Shown here one piece after another: positions 39,826 to 51,131 of a DNA stretch of 64,000 nt (the stretch's first letter is position 1; every line of letters starts with the position of its first letter). This DNA comes from an uncultured Rhizobiaceae bacterium. Its GTDB lineage: Bacteria; Pseudomonadota; Alphaproteobacteria; Rhizobiales; Rhizobiaceae. A program made the position numbers and the translations under genes. The notes beneath the pieces are model-generated. The model was not told the origin of the DNA, ran no database searches, and worked only from the letters and a program-made list of their open reading frames with translations. The stretch is taken from contig CATQIJ010000013.1 in the NCBI GenBank assembly GCA_958296345.1, positions 1 through 64,000 of the forward strand, written 5' to 3'.

Positions 39826-40683
39826 CTACCAGACAAGGCTTTTTATCCAATAAGTTGGGCTTGCATTATTATCTTTCAAAAATGACTGAAGCTTATCGTT
39901 ATCAACATCACCTGATGTATAGTCTGCTGCGTGAATACCATTGGTGATGAAAAGACCATCGATTCCATTATCATGAGCGCCTAGCACATCCGTTGGAAGA
40001 CCGTCACCAACACCCAAAACACGTGACTTATCAAGCTTACGACCCAAGATTTTTTCACCGCGCTCAATCGCTACATCATAAATTGGGTTATACGGTTTAC
40101 CAACAATTTGTGTTTCGCCGCCAAGCCTGTCGTATTCGCGTGCAAGCGCCCCTGCACACCATAAAAGCTTATCGACAACTTCAACGACAATATCAGGATT
40201 GGCGCAAATGAGAGGGAGTTTTAAATCAACATACCGCTTAAAACGCTCAATGTAATCATCTGGATGCTCGTTATAGTCATCAAACAACCCTGTACACACA
40301 ATGCCAGCTGCCTGTTCAGCTTCAGAAAATTCGACATTAAGTCCATCATAAAGTGCGTAATCACGTTCAGGGCCGATATGACACACGGGACCATCTAAAG
40401 CCTTGATGAGTTCACGCGTAACATCACCTGATGTAACAAGGTCATCAAATACACCTTCAGGACAATTCATGTACGCAAGTTGATCAAGCACTGGACCTTG
40501 CGGACGCGGTGCGTTGGTAATCATGATGACAGGAACACCAGCTTCACGTGCTTTAATAAGGGCATCAGCTGCGTCCAGCCATATCTCTTTACCGTTATGC
40601 AGCACACCCCACACATCGCAGAGAATGCAATCATAATTTTCTATGATTTTTGAAAGGCTTTGCGCGTGCGGAACAGTTGTCAT
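39826..40683 (-). CDS. TIGR01459-type HAD hydrolase
   Basis: 285 residues. HAD motif 1 CDVWGVLHNG, motif 2 MITNAPRPQ, and motif 4 GVGDGLPTDVLGA, of the NagD-like subclass. The family is typical of alphaproteobacteria and lies beside ribF and near groESL. It probably dephosphorylates a small sugar or nucleotide phosphate; the substrate is unknown. Confidence 0.9.
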   Translation of the reverse strand: MTTVPHAQSLSKIIENYDCILCDVWGVLHNGKEIWLDAADALIKAREAGVPVIMITNAPRPQGPVLDQLAYMNCPEGVFDDLVTSGDVTRELIKALDGPVCHIGPERDYALYDGLNVEFSEAEQAAGIVCTGLFDDYNEHPDDYIERFKRYVDLKLPLICANPDIVVEVVDKLLWCAGALAREYDRLGGETQIVGKPYNPIYDVAIERGEKILGRKLDKSRVLGVGDGLPTDVLGAHDNGIDGLFITNGIHAADYTSGDVDNDKLQSFLKDNNASPTYWIKSLVW

Positions 40684-40783
40684 TATAGTAATACTTTCAG
40701 GATATTGAACAGCGTGACTTCAATTGCCATATCAATTGGAGACTGACAACTAAAGATTTTATGCTTTTGTTATCACTGAAACT

Positions 40784-40814
40784 CTTGACTCTTATCCACA
40801 GACTCCCTATCTAA
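40784..40814 (+). promoter_or_regulatory. RpoH (heat-shock sigma) promoter of groESL
   Basis: CTTGAC at 40784-40789 and CCTATCTAA at 40806-40814, 16 bases apart, match the alphaproteobacterial RpoH pattern. The start point would fall about 40820, at the left edge of the CIRCE operator, so HrcA bound there would block transcription. Confidence 0.7.
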
Positions 40815-40821
40815 CTTGTCG

Positions 40822-40848
40822 TTAGCACTCTTCAATTACGAGTGCTAA
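40822..40848 (+). promoter_or_regulatory. CIRCE operator (HrcA binding site)
   Basis: TTAGCACTC at 40822-40830, nine spacer bases, GAGTGCTAA at 40840-40848: a perfect match to the CIRCE inverted repeat. HrcA binding here represses groESL until heat shock frees it. hrcA itself is not in the window. Confidence 0.96.
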
Positions 40849-40903
40849 TTTGTTTCAAACGTTAGTTGCGCAATACCGCGCATATAATAATGGGTAAATT
40901 AAC

Positions 40904-41200
40904 ATGGCAAAAATGAAATTTAAGCCACTACATGATCGTGTAGTAGTACGTCGCGTAAATGCTGAAGAAAAAACAGCAGGCGGCATTATACTTCCTGATT
41001 CAGCACAAGAAAAACCTTCTGAAGGTGAAGTTGTGGCTGTAGGTTCAGGCGCACGCAATGAAGCGGGCTCAATTGTTGAACTTGATGTTAAAAAAGGCGA
41101 TCTCGTTCTTTTCGGCAAATGGTCAGGCACAGAAATTCAGGTTAACGGCGAAGATCTGTTGATCATGAAAGAATCTGACATCATGGGCATCATCGGTTAA
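40904..41200 (+). CDS. groES: Co-chaperonin GroES
   Basis: 98 residues. [14 protein letters not shown] at the start, the mobile loop region [28 protein letters not shown] and the closing [10 protein letters not shown]. The heptameric lid of GroEL. First gene of groESL under CIRCE and RpoH control; 53 bases before groEL. Confidence 0.97.
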   Translation: MAKMKFKPLHDRVVVRRVNAEEKTAGGIILPDSAQEKPSEGEVVAVGSGARNEAGSIVELDVKKGDLVLFGKWSGTEIQVNGEDLLIMKESDIMGIIG

Positions 41201-41241
41201 TCCGAGACGCTCTTACTTACAAATAATTCTTATAAATTTAA

Positions 41242-42900
<1,659 letters not shown>

Positions 42901-42950
42901 GCAATTGGCTTCGCCAATTCTGCATTAAACGTTTATTCGTGCTTAGGTTT

Positions 42951-42977
42951 AAAGGCCACTCTTTGAGTGGCCTTTTT
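42951..42977 (+). terminator. Rho-independent terminator of groESL
   Basis: AAAGGCCACT-CTTTG-AGTGGCCTTTTT: a 9-10 bp stem followed by a run of T. Confidence 0.88.
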
Positions 42978-43007
42978 CTTTGCCATATCCCCATTATTCT
43001 TTTATTT

Positions 43008-43031
43008 GTAAACGATGCTTTGCATCGCTTC
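43008..43031. repeat. Shortened palindrome related to the 28-bp repeats
   Basis: GTAAAC, then GATGC-TTT-GCATC, then GCTTC. The flanks match the 28-bp family (AAAC on one side, GCTT on the other) but the stem differs and the loop is three bases, so this is a possible diverged or shortened copy. Confidence 0.4.
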
Positions 43032-43320
43032 AAGGTCGTCATGGATGAAATGAAGACTTTGAGGAACACATTTCGACATGTGAAAGAGATAAGTTGTGGG
43101 GTGTTAGCTTCCCTTCCTTCGCCCTCTACAAATACAAGCCCAAACAAAAAAAACAACACTATTACCCATATATTAACCACCAATATTCACATGTCATTTA
43201 TCCTAAAAATGAACTCATCAAGGAAAATGGAAGCTTATAGCTGAAAATCACTAGTTATTAAGAAAGGTAAGATAAGTTCCCAAAAAATTATCTATCCAAC
43301 TACAGGGGTAACGGGTAGGA

Positions 43321-45543
43321 ATGATAGAGCACACAAACACAATGTTAATGACTTGCAGCGCTTGTATTATCATACCTTTGATAATTGCACTGGCCGTGTA
43401 TTTTAATAAATACAGGAATAACAGTACGACTCTTTCAAACACCAGAGAACTTATCAATAACCTTGAAGAAGGTGTTTACCATTCAAGCCTTGATGGGAAA
43501 CAGCTTTCCGCCAACCCAGCGCTTGTTAGGCTTAATGGGTATAAGACTGAAGCCGAATTTTTAAACGCTGTAGAGGACATCTCGCGCGAATGGTATGTAG
43601 ACCCCAATAGACGCGAAGAATTCTCAAGGCAATTAAGCAAAGACGGGAAAATAACGAACTTTATATCTGAAATTTATCGGCACAAGACGCGTGGGCGTAT
43701 CTAGATATCTGAAAATGCACGATTGGTCTATCACGCAAGAACCGGCAAACCACTGCATTATGAAGGTGCTGTTCGAGATATTACAGATACCAAAACGAGA
43801 GAACAATCCGACAAGTTATTAAAAAACCGCACTGACAAATTGCCGACAGGCCTCTTCCAACTTATACGCCGACTTGATAATAGTTTTACTTGTCCTTATG
43901 TAAGCCAAAAATTTCGTGAAATGACGAACCTCAGCGAATTTGAGAAATTTGACCCTGATGATTTTGTTAGTCGTATATACCCCGAAGATGTGAGTGATTA
44001 TTTACAAAGCTTAAAAACTTCTGGTCTTGAATTAACTGAATGGAATACTGAATTCCGATTTCTAAATCCGAATGGGCAGATGGAATGGTGCAAAATTCAG
44101 GCAAGCCCCGAGACCTGTGAAAGCGGAGCAATCGTATGGCATGGGCAGCTAAATAATATATCAGAGCGAAAAGCAGCAGAAGAGCAAGTCGAAAAATTGA
44201 CATACTTCGATCCTCTTACTGGGCTATCAAACCGCACTCATTTTGTGGAACAGTTAAAATATCGCATCAACAAAACAGAAGATGAAAAACCTCATTCCGC
44301 TCTTTGCTTTATAGATCTAGATAATTTTAAACTCTTCAACGATTCTCATGGACATGGGCATGGCGACAAACTCCTTCAAGCAGTTGCAACACGTTTGGAG
44401 GAAAATCTGTCTGATAATGATCTGCTTAGCCGGTTTGGCGGGGATGAATTTGTTATCATGCTAAATCATCTTGGGTCAAACGCGAAAGAAGCGCACAAGA
44501 AAGCTGAAGAGATATCGCAAACACTATTACACAAAATTCAAAAAGGATTTGTTATTGAAGGGATCGATTGCCCAATAACAATGTCGCTTGGCATTGCTAT
44601 GTTTAACAGATCACAGGTAGGTAAAATTAACGACCTTCTAAAAAGCGCAGATATTGCAATGTATGAAGCTAAGAAATCAGGCCGTAATAATGCAATATTC
44701 CACGACATCGGAATCCAAAAAACTATAGCAGACACCTATAGTCTACAGAGAGACATACAGTCTGCAATTAAAGAATCTCAATTTGAGCTTGAACTACAGC
44801 CACAGGCTGACCGAAACGGTAAAATTAAATGTGCAGAGACCTTAATAAGGTGGAATCACCCTACTCACGGAAGAATCATGCCAAGCGAGTTTATCAATAT
44901 ATCTGAACAAACAGGGCAAATTGGGTACCTTAATGATTGGGTACTCAGTGAGAGTATCGACATCTTATCAGGCTGGCAATCTGAGGAAGCATTAAAAAAT
45001 ATAGTGCTCAGCGTTAATATAAGCCCTAGGCAAATGTTAGATCCAGAATTTATCTTGCAGGTTGAGCTTTTACTAAAAAAACACAACCTCCCTGCCCGAA
45101 ACCTAATGATAGAATTAACTGAACATGTGATGGCAAGAAGCCCAGAATGTGTTGAGCGCCATATGCGAGAACTACAGGCAATAGGTGTTAGGCTTTCATT
45201 GGATGATTTTGGAACAGGACACTCTTCCATCTCGCAACTTAGACAATTCCCGTTTGATGAGTTAAAAATTGATGGGGCATTTGTAACTGACATAACTGAA
45301 AAATCAGAAACAAAGTCTCTTGTTACAGCCATATTGAAAATGGCCCAAACCTTGGACCTTAAAACTGTGGCAGAACACGTTTCAACCCAAGAACAACTGG
45401 ATTTATTATTGTCTCTGGGATGTGATTTATTTCAAGGATACCACTTCTCACGCTCTTTGCCTGTTAAGGATTTTGAAACATTAATTCGAGCACACAATCC
45501 ATCACAAGCACCAAAGCATCTTAACAAGGTCATATCTGCGTAA
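43321..45543 (+). pseudogene. PAS-PAS-GGDEF-EAL cyclic di-GMP protein broken by an in-frame amber codon
   Basis: If the stop at 43702-43704 is read through, the protein has about 740 residues: one N-terminal membrane segment, a PAS domain (ELINNLEEGVYHSSLDGK), a second PAS (LFQLIRRLDNSFTCPYVSQ), a GGDEF domain (RFGGDEFVIML, diguanylate cyclase) and an EAL domain (AETLIRW in place of EALLRW, NISPRQ, ELTEHV, DDFGTGHSS, LKIDGAF, QGYHFSRSLP). The TAG sits in RGRI-stop-ISENARLV, where relatives carry Trp, so a TGG to TAG change is likely. The final AEGVET motif reads AEHVST, keeping one Glu and losing the other. A shorter product from TTG at 43723 would lack the membrane anchor and part of PAS1. 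Confidence 0.8.
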
Positions 45544-45575
45544 ATTGCATTCTTTATTCTTACTTCCCTTCCGAC

Positions 45576-45605
45576 ACTACTTGCATAGGACAGGTAGTCT
45601 TTTTG
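45576..45605 (+). terminator. Probable terminator after the GGDEF/EAL gene
   Basis: ACTACTTG and CAGGTAGT form an 8-bp stem with one G-T pair around a 7-base loop, followed by CTTTTTG. Confidence 0.55.
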
Positions 45606-45761
45606 TTGATGATAAGGGTGTATGAGAATTAAAGTTGAAACAAGGCGCAATACATTTTACTTTATTTTTATCTTCGTCATTAACGAAACTGATACCAAAC
45701 CGTTTAAGTAAATAAAAAAAACTATGCTGCTAGTATACTTGGAAATAAGGGGAGTAAAATT

Positions 45762-46210
45762 ATGAACTTATTATTTAGTTTTCAAGGTAGAATTGGCCGC
45801 GCGCAATATTGGCTGACAACATTTGGGGTTATTGCTTTTTATGTTGCCGTGTTTATGGCGCTTGGTATTTCATTAAGTGTTGATCCTGCAACAAACCAGC
45901 CGACTATGTCGGGTTCTGGAATGTTATTGATATTTGGCGCCATGATTATTGGCATGTGGATAAACTTAGCTGCTATGGCGCGCCGTTATCACGACCGCAA
46001 TAAAAGCGGCTGGTGGTTTTCATCTGCCTCGTGCCGATTATTGGCCCAATCTGGCAGTTTGTAGAGTTAGGCTTTTTGCCAGGCACACCAGGCGGCAATG
46101 ATTACGGAGTTCGTGGTCAATCGCAATCAGATTGGGGGCGTCCGGATGATGAAGATGGTTATAATTCAAACAATGGAAACTTGGATGATCTCATTCAGCA
46201 ACGTTTGTAA
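45762..46210 (+). pseudogene. DUF805 membrane protein, one frameshift
   Basis: About 149 residues when rejoined. FQGRIGRAQYWLTT is the DUF805 opening; membrane segments follow; ARRYHDRNKSGWWF is the central motif and FICLVPIIGPIWQFVELGFLPG the end, with an acidic, Asn-rich tail. The break is in the T run at 46017-46020: one more T rejoins WWF to FICLVP. Bacterial DUF805 proteins are small inner-membrane proteins without known function. It looks like a homopolymer deletion or a fresh lesion. Confidence 0.85.
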
Positions 46211-46306
46211 GAGCGCCAGCAACATACTCCAGCAGTCCAACGAACATCATCCGTTGGCAATCTGCAAAATGACAAACCTATCTTTGATCGTCGCACATAA
46301 TATAAC

Positions 46307-46334
46307 GCGAAGCAAATCATTCTGATTTGTTCGC
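46307..46334. repeat. 28-bp palindromic repeat, copy 3 (opposite orientation)
   Basis: On the reverse strand it begins GCGAACAAATC and ends GATTTGCTTCGC. It lies between two converging genes, immediately before the terminator at 46341. Confidence 0.75.
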
Positions 46335-46340
46335 AAACAA

Positions 46341-46377
46341 AAAAAGGGCGGTGGAAGTTTTCCCCGCCCTCTTTTTA
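46341..46377. terminator. Strong terminator between DUF805 and the GH3 gene, possibly bidirectional
   Basis: AAAAAGGGCGG and CCGCCCTCTTTTT form a long GC-rich stem with A and T runs on either side. It can stop transcripts from both directions between converging genes. Confidence 0.8.
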
Positions 46378-46401
46378 TGTACTATCCTAAATTTAGAATC
46401 T

Positions 46402-47517
46402 TTATGCGCTGTAGCTTTTCTTTACCCGCATCACTCTAGCATATGACGCTTTGATTTGAGCAGATGAAACACGTCCCTCTTTTACAGCATCTGTAATCCA
46501 GCGTGTTGCTTTTACTGGAAGCGCTTCATCGTAATTTAATGAGTTTGATAAAAGGAGTAAATCATTGCCTGCAGCAAGAGACAAAATAATCGCCTCGCGC
46601 AGTTGGAATGACTTACGGATTGCGCCCATGTCGAGATCGTCCGTTAAGATGACACCTTTATAGCCAAGTCCGCGACGCAGTTTATTTGTCAGTGCTTTTT
46701 TCGAAAAGGTTACGGGCGATTTACCGTTTGAAAATTCTGGGTGGAACAAATGCCCACCCATAATCATTGGCGAAATGCCAGCCAGTTTTTGGAACGGGAC
46801 GATTTCATCAGCCGACCAAGTTTTAGAAATATCAACAAAGCCATCGTGGCTGTCTGAGCGAGATGAACCATGACCCGGGAAATGCTTAAGCGAACAAGCA
46901 ACACCTGCAGAAGAAAAGCCTTTTACGAAAGCGCCAGCATAAGCTGAGATGCGCTCTACGTCGGCTGAGAAGCCACGGTCGTATTTGCCGATGACTGGAT
47001 TTTTAGGATCATGAATATCAACCGATGGTGCCATGTTCATGTTAAAACCAGCGGCGCGAAGCTCGCGACCTGCTTTTGTATAAAACGCTTGTGCTTCCGA
47101 TACAGATTTATTTTCTGCCATCCATTTTGCAGTAGGGATTGATGTGAAGCCATGTTTTTTACCAAGACGCTGAACCTTGCCACCCTCCTGGTCAATAGCG
47201 AGCAAGCTTTGGCGACTAGCGCCAATCATTGATGCTGCCATTTGCTTAGTAGCTTTGCCGCTTTTTACGTTGTGGCGAAGAAAAAGTGCGCCGCCTGCTC
47301 GGCCTTTGGCAATGTGAGCCGCAAGCGCTTTGGTAGATTTATCACCAGCGCTACCGCCTGGAAAACCTGTTATCAGCAATTGCCCAGCCATAGCTTGGAT
47401 GCTGGCAGCATTAACGCGTGTAGCGGTTAGAATTGCTGGTGCTGCAAGTGTAGATGCAGCCGCTAGGCTCATAAAACGACGGCGGTTCAATTTTGAATTA
47501 CTCAAAGTAATCTCCAT
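46402..47517 (-). CDS. Tat-exported glycoside hydrolase family 3, NagZ-like
   Basis: About 371 residues. N-terminal twin-arginine signal (NRRRFMSLAAASTLAAPAIL). The GH3 core carries LLAIDQEGGKVQRLG, the His-containing KHFPGHGSSRSDSHDG typical of NagZ, and the nucleophile Asp in LTDDLDMGAI. NagZ is beta-N-acetylglucosaminidase, normally cytosolic and used in peptidoglycan recycling; here export to the periplasm is predicted, so it may act directly on cell-wall fragments or other glycans. I start it at the ATG at 47517, because the ATG at 47532 lies inside a palindromic repeat. Confidence 0.83.
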   Translation of the reverse strand: MEITLSNSKLNRRRFMSLAAASTLAAPAILTATRVNAASIQAMAGQLLITGFPGGSAGDKSTKALAAHIAKGRAGGALFLRHNVKSGKATKQMAASMIGASRQSLLAIDQEGGKVQRLGKKHGFTSIPTAKWMAENKSVSEAQAFYTKAGRELRAAGFNMNMAPSVDIHDPKNPVIGKYDRGFSADVERISAYAGAFVKGFSSAGVACSLKHFPGHGSSRSDSHDGFVDISKTWSADEIVPFQKLAGISPMIMGGHLFHPEFSNGKSPVTFSKKALTNKLRRGLGYKGVILTDDLDMGAIRKSFQLREAIILSLAAGNDLLLLSNSLNYDEALPVKATRWITDAVKEGRVSSAQIKASYARVMRVKKSYSA

Positions 47518-47524
47518 TTTTGTG

Positions 47525-47552
47525 GCTAACATTTCAAAAGGAAATGCTTTGC
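47525..47552. repeat. 28-bp palindromic repeat, copy 4
   Basis: Begins GCTAACATTTC and ends GAAATGCTTTGC. The stem differs from copies 1-3 but remains complementary (ATTTC / GAAAT against AAATC / GATTT), which supports selection or duplication of a structure. It lies between hisG and the GH3 gene. Confidence 0.72.
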
Positions 47553-47567
47553 GGGCGAATCAGTTTG

Positions 47568-48286
47568 TTATTCAGCCACAACCATGGTCAAAGAATGACA
47601 AATTTTCCTTAACGTTTCCGTATGGTCAGTTACTGCAGCTATTTTTTTTGAAATTATCAAATTCGCCTGTGACTTTAATATAGTGCCATCTGGTAGAATT
47701 TTGAGGCCATTTGCTCGCAATGTTGAACCGGTGGAAGTGATATCGACGATCACATCAGCTTGTCCTGCTGCAGGTGCTGCTTCTGTTGCCCCTAAGCTTT
47801 CTACGATGCGGTAAGCATCAATGCCATGGTCTGCAAAAAAGCCTTGGGTTAGTTGCCAATATTTTGTCGCAATGCGTAATCGTCTGCTGTGACGAGCGCG
47901 GAAGTCTGCGGCGACATCATCAAGGTCTGCTATTGTTTCGACATCAACCCAAGCTTGTGGAGAACGCCAATAACAACGTCTGCATGTCCAAAGCCTAGCT
48001 TAACGGCGAAGTCTAGATAATCGTCCGCATTGTTAATGGTTTCACGAGCCAAATCTTCGCCCGTAATGCCAGCGTGGATATTTCCGCTTACAAGTTCACG
48101 GGCAATTTCTGAAGCTGAGAGGAATACTAGGTCGATTGACTTGTTGCCCTCAACACCGTGCAAACTACCTTGGTAGCTTCTAGCATTTTCCGGTAAGCGA
48201 ATTTCAAACCCAGCTTTAGCAAATAACTCGACGGCATTTTCTTTTAGGCGCCCCTTTGAAGGAAGCGCGATGGTCAAATTACTCAT
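47568..48286 (-). pseudogene. hisG: ATP phosphoribosyltransferase catalytic subunit (short form), one frameshift
   Basis: Catalyses the first step of histidine synthesis (PRPP plus ATP). About 238 residues when rejoined: LTIALPSKGRLKENAVELF at the start, [24 protein letters not shown], and the PRPP loop [16 protein letters not shown]. The short form needs HisZ, which directly precedes it. The break is at about 47957-47964: the plus strand reads GGAGAACG where GGAACG would give [10 protein letters not shown], a two-base GA duplication. The histidine-binding regulatory domain of long HisG is absent, as expected. Confidence 0.88.
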
Positions 48287-49371
48287 GCACTCATACCTCC
48301 TTCGTTGCCTTCAAGACGATCTGTCCATATTGCAAAGCCCACGGCAGGAATTTCTTGCGGTGAACCAAGCAATGTTAAAAGACGATCATAACGTCCACCA
48401 CCTACTAGGGGATTAGTTTGTTCGCTCTTATAAACTTCAAAAACAAAACCGGTGTAATAATCAAGGCGGCGTCCGAAACTTGCACGATATCGCATGTTTA
48501 CGTCACTATCTTTTAGGCCTTCATATCGTGCATAGAGTTCGTCGCGTGCTCGCGGCAACATGATGCCATGTTTGTTTTCATAGGCTTCAATTGTGTCACA
48601 GGCATCTTTGAGATCAACGTCGATGGCTAAGAACTCTTCCAGTGCGGCACGCTTATCAGTATCCAATTTTTCAGATGCTAGTTCAGCTTTTTCAATCAAG
48701 CGTTCAGCAATTGCAGCTGGTGTGCGCCCACCGCTCAAGGGTAAACCTTGTTCCAGCATTTCACCTTCAATGACGTTTGTTAATGTCTCAAGGTTTTTTG
48801 TTTCCAAAGCCGCTTTAATTTCTTGCGAGAGAGAATCAAAAGATTTTTCTTCACTAGAAGACATGAGGTCAAGATATTGCTTTATCATCGCATCATCACC
48901 GAAAGCGCGGATAAGTTTTTTGCGCCAGGCTTGCGGTATGCGAAGGGCTTCCAGTGCTGAGACGAAAATAGCTTGATCGCCTAGAACGAGCGATAAATCT
49001 TTTTGGCCTGCTTGCTCTAAAACGTGCAAAGCAGTTTTAATACAATCAATGTCTGCATCATTTGCGTTTTCGCTACCTAAGTTTTCAAAACCTGCTTGGG
49101 TAAACTCGTGCGTCTCATCACCGCGCTGGCGGAAGACTTTACCCGAATAAGCATAGCGCGCTTTTATCCAACCTTTTTCTAGGTGGCGTAGACAAACAGG
49201 GATAGTGAACTCTGGACGAAGGCAAAATAGCTTGCCTGAATTTTCTTGCGTAATAAAAATACGGCGGCGCAAGTCTTCGCCTGCTGTGTCAAGAAACGGG
49301 TCTGCTGGTTGAAGCAGATCAATTTCTGGGGTCATGCAACCCGTTGATTCAAGGGTTTTGAGGATGGTCAT
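48283..49371 (-). CDS. hisZ: ATP phosphoribosyltransferase regulatory subunit
   Basis: 362 residues, a HisRS-like fold without tRNA charging activity. PEFTIPVCLRHL (motif 2 region), FRQRGDETHEFTQAGFENLG and LDYYTGFVFEVYK are the HisZ marks. It binds short HisG and provides allosteric control by histidine. Overlaps the hisG start by four bases (ATGA) and follows hisS. Confidence 0.93.
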   Translation of the reverse strand: MTILKTLESTGCMTPEIDLLQPADPFLDTAGEDLRRRIFITQENSGKLFCLRPEFTIPVCLRHLEKGWIKARYAYSGKVFRQRGDETHEFTQAGFENLGSENANDADIDCIKTALHVLEQAGQKDLSLVLGDQAIFVSALEALRIPQAWRKKLIRAFGDDAMIKQYLDLMSSSEEKSFDSLSQEIKAALETKNLETLTNVIEGEMLEQGLPLSGGRTPAAIAERLIEKAELASEKLDTDKRAALEEFLAIDVDLKDACDTIEAYENKHGIMLPRARDELYARYEGLKDSDVNMRYRASFGRRLDYYTGFVFEVYKSEQTNPLVGGGRYDRLLTLLGSPQEIPAVGFAIWTDRLEGNEGGMSA

Positions 49372-49386
49372 TGCGCGTACTCTTCA

Positions 49387-49402
49387 CCCCCCTTGAGGGG
49401 GG
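49387..49402. repeat. Short GC hairpin between hisS and hisZ
   Basis: CCCCCC-TTGA-GGGGGG, a perfect 6-bp palindrome in a 57-base gap. Similar C/G-run hairpins are common as repeats in Rhizobiales genomes. There is no T tract after it, so it is probably not a terminator. Confidence 0.5.
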
Positions 49403-49428
49403 CGAAAGATACTGAACTATGTTTCACG

Positions 49429-50961
49429 TTATTCACCTTGCTCAGCCAAAAGCTTTTGCACTTCTGCGACTAAATCATCTTCTTCAATTTCGAATTGCCC
49501 CGGACGTGCGGCACGATATGCTTCATTGCTTTCAATCGCTGCGGCTTGGCGCTTGCCTTCGATCATATCTTTGAGTTGTATTTTACCCGCATCACGTTCG
49601 TCAGAGCCTTGGATGATTACAATTGGGCAATCTCGTTTATCTGCATAGCGCAGTTGGTTTGGAAATTTCTTCCAATTGCCTTGATACATTTCTGCACGAA
49701 TGCCAGCATTGCGAAGCTGTTGAACGTAGGATTGATATTGCCCCATCGCATCGCCATCCATGACAGTGACAAGCACAGGCGCAAGGGTTTTTGCCGTATC
49801 AAGTTTGCCAAGATTTTTCAGCGCAGTCATTAGGCGTGAAACACCTATGGAAAAACCCGTTGCAGGAACAGGCTGCCCCATAAAGCGGGAAACGAGGCCA
49901 TCATATCTCCCACCGCCACCAACAGAACCAAAGACGACTTCTTGGCCTTTTTCATTGGTGACTGGGAAGGTGAGTTCAGCTTCGAAGACAGGACCTGTAT
50001 AATATTCGAGACCACGGACGCAGGCTTGGTCAACAACAATTCTATTACGCTCGTACCCACATGATTCAAATATTTTGTTCATCTCTAAAAGCTCTTTAGC
50101 ACCACCACGCATCGCTTGAAAGAGGCCAAAATAATTAATAGGTTTATTTTTTGATGGTGCACCCATAAGACGACCACTATACTTTTCGTCATCCAAGTCT
50201 TTGAAAAAATTTTGTTTTTGTAAAAATTCAATAATGACGTTTATTGAAATATCTGGAAGCCCAACGCCTTCAGTTCGATCGCCACTCTCATCTACACGTC
50301 CTTCACCAAGAAGTTCACGGACTCCTTCGACACCCAGACGATCCAATTTATCAATCGCCCTCAACACATTCAGCCGCTTCTCAGCATTCTCGTCACCACC
50401 AAGACCAATCGCTTCCATCACGCCATCAAGCACTTTGCGGTTGTTTACGCGGATAACATAGTCGCCGCGCTTGATACCTAGCGCTTCCATAACGTCTGCC
50501 ATCATCATGCACATTTCGGCGTCTGCTTGGACGCCGGGGGCGCCTACGGTGTCGGCGTCGAATTGCATGAATTGTCTAAAGCGACCTGGACCTGGCTTTT
50601 CATTTCTAAAAACATAGCCAGCGCGGTAGGTGCGATATGGCAATGTGATATCGTTGTAATTTTCTGCGACATGTCTGGCAAGCGGTGCGGTGAGATCATA
50701 GCGCAGGCTCATCCATTGGTCGTCGTCTGTTAGCGAAAATACGCCTTCGTTCGGGCGGTCACTGTCCGGCAAGAACTTTCCCAAGCAATCAGTATATTCA
50801 AACATCGGGGTTTCAACCGGATCAAACCCATAACGCTCATAGACTTCAGAAATCTTCGCCATCATCGAATTAACGGCGCGGATATCGTCAGCTGAACGAT
50901 CAACAAAACCGCGAGGCAGGCGGGCTTTTAGTTTTTGTGGTTTTTTGTTCTTCTTGGACAT
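49429..50961 (-). CDS. hisS: Histidyl-tRNA synthetase (long alphaproteobacterial type)
   Basis: 510 residues. Class II synthetase: [24 protein letters not shown] (motif 2 start), [20 protein letters not shown] (motif 2), the histidine-A regions [14 protein letters not shown], and [12 protein letters not shown] (motif 3). The long form of about 500 residues is common in a group of alphaproteobacteria whose tRNA-His lacks the usual G-1 base; whether that holds here cannot be seen because no tRNA-His gene is in the window. hisS-hisZ-hisG forms one operon. Confidence 0.95.
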   Translation of the reverse strand: MSKKNKKPQKLKARLPRGFVDRSADDIRAVNSMMAKISEVYERYGFDPVETPMFEYTDCLGKFLPDSDRPNEGVFSLTDDDQWMSLRYDLTAPLARHVAENYNDITLPYRTYRAGYVFRNEKPGPGRFRQFMQFDADTVGAPGVQADAEMCMMMADVMEALGIKRGDYVIRVNNRKVLDGVMEAIGLGGDENAEKRLNVLRAIDKLDRLGVEGVRELLGEGRVDESGDRTEGVGLPDISINVIIEFLQKQNFFKDLDDEKYSGRLMGAPSKNKPINYFGLFQAMRGGAKELLEMNKIFESCGYERNRIVVDQACVRGLEYYTGPVFEAELTFPVTNEKGQEVVFGSVGGGGRYDGLVSRFMGQPVPATGFSIGVSRLMTALKNLGKLDTAKTLAPVLVTVMDGDAMGQYQSYVQQLRNAGIRAEMYQGNWKKFPNQLRYADKRDCPIVIIQGSDERDAGKIQLKDMIEGKRQAAAIESNEAYRAARPGQFEIEEDDLVAEVQKLLAEQGE

Positions 50962-51131
50962 GAATTTTTAGCCTGTTGGCGAATGAAAATATACTGGCCG
51001 TTACCTAGCTTATAGGGTGCGTCGGGGCAAGTCCTGACACTCTTTGAATGCGACAGAAACCTGTCGTCCATCGGTATAGATAATTGAACCTGTTGCAACC
51101 ATAGTGGCTGAGATACCATTTAGTATAATCA

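Larger units (their letters stand above)
42901..43320. other. Gene-free region between groEL and the GGDEF/EAL gene
   Basis: 420 bases with no supported gene. It contains a small hairpin AATTGGC-TTC-GCCAATT at 42903-42919 just after the stop, the strong groEL terminator, and a shortened palindrome at 43008-43031 resembling the 28-bp repeats. The rest is AT-rich and should contain the promoter of the GGDEF/EAL gene; I see no clear consensus. Confidence 0.6.

Noticed and set aside
43702-43704. Stop-codon reassignment, because TAG replaces Trp here and TAA lies in the DUF2927 gene
   Set aside because: Two different stop codons are involved, and TAG and TAA end other intact genes at their normal positions, for example the antitoxin gene at 37024 (TAG) and groEL at 42900 (TAA).
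49387-49402. Rho-independent terminator between hisS and hisZ
   Set aside because: The GC stem is followed by GCGAAAG, not T, on either strand.
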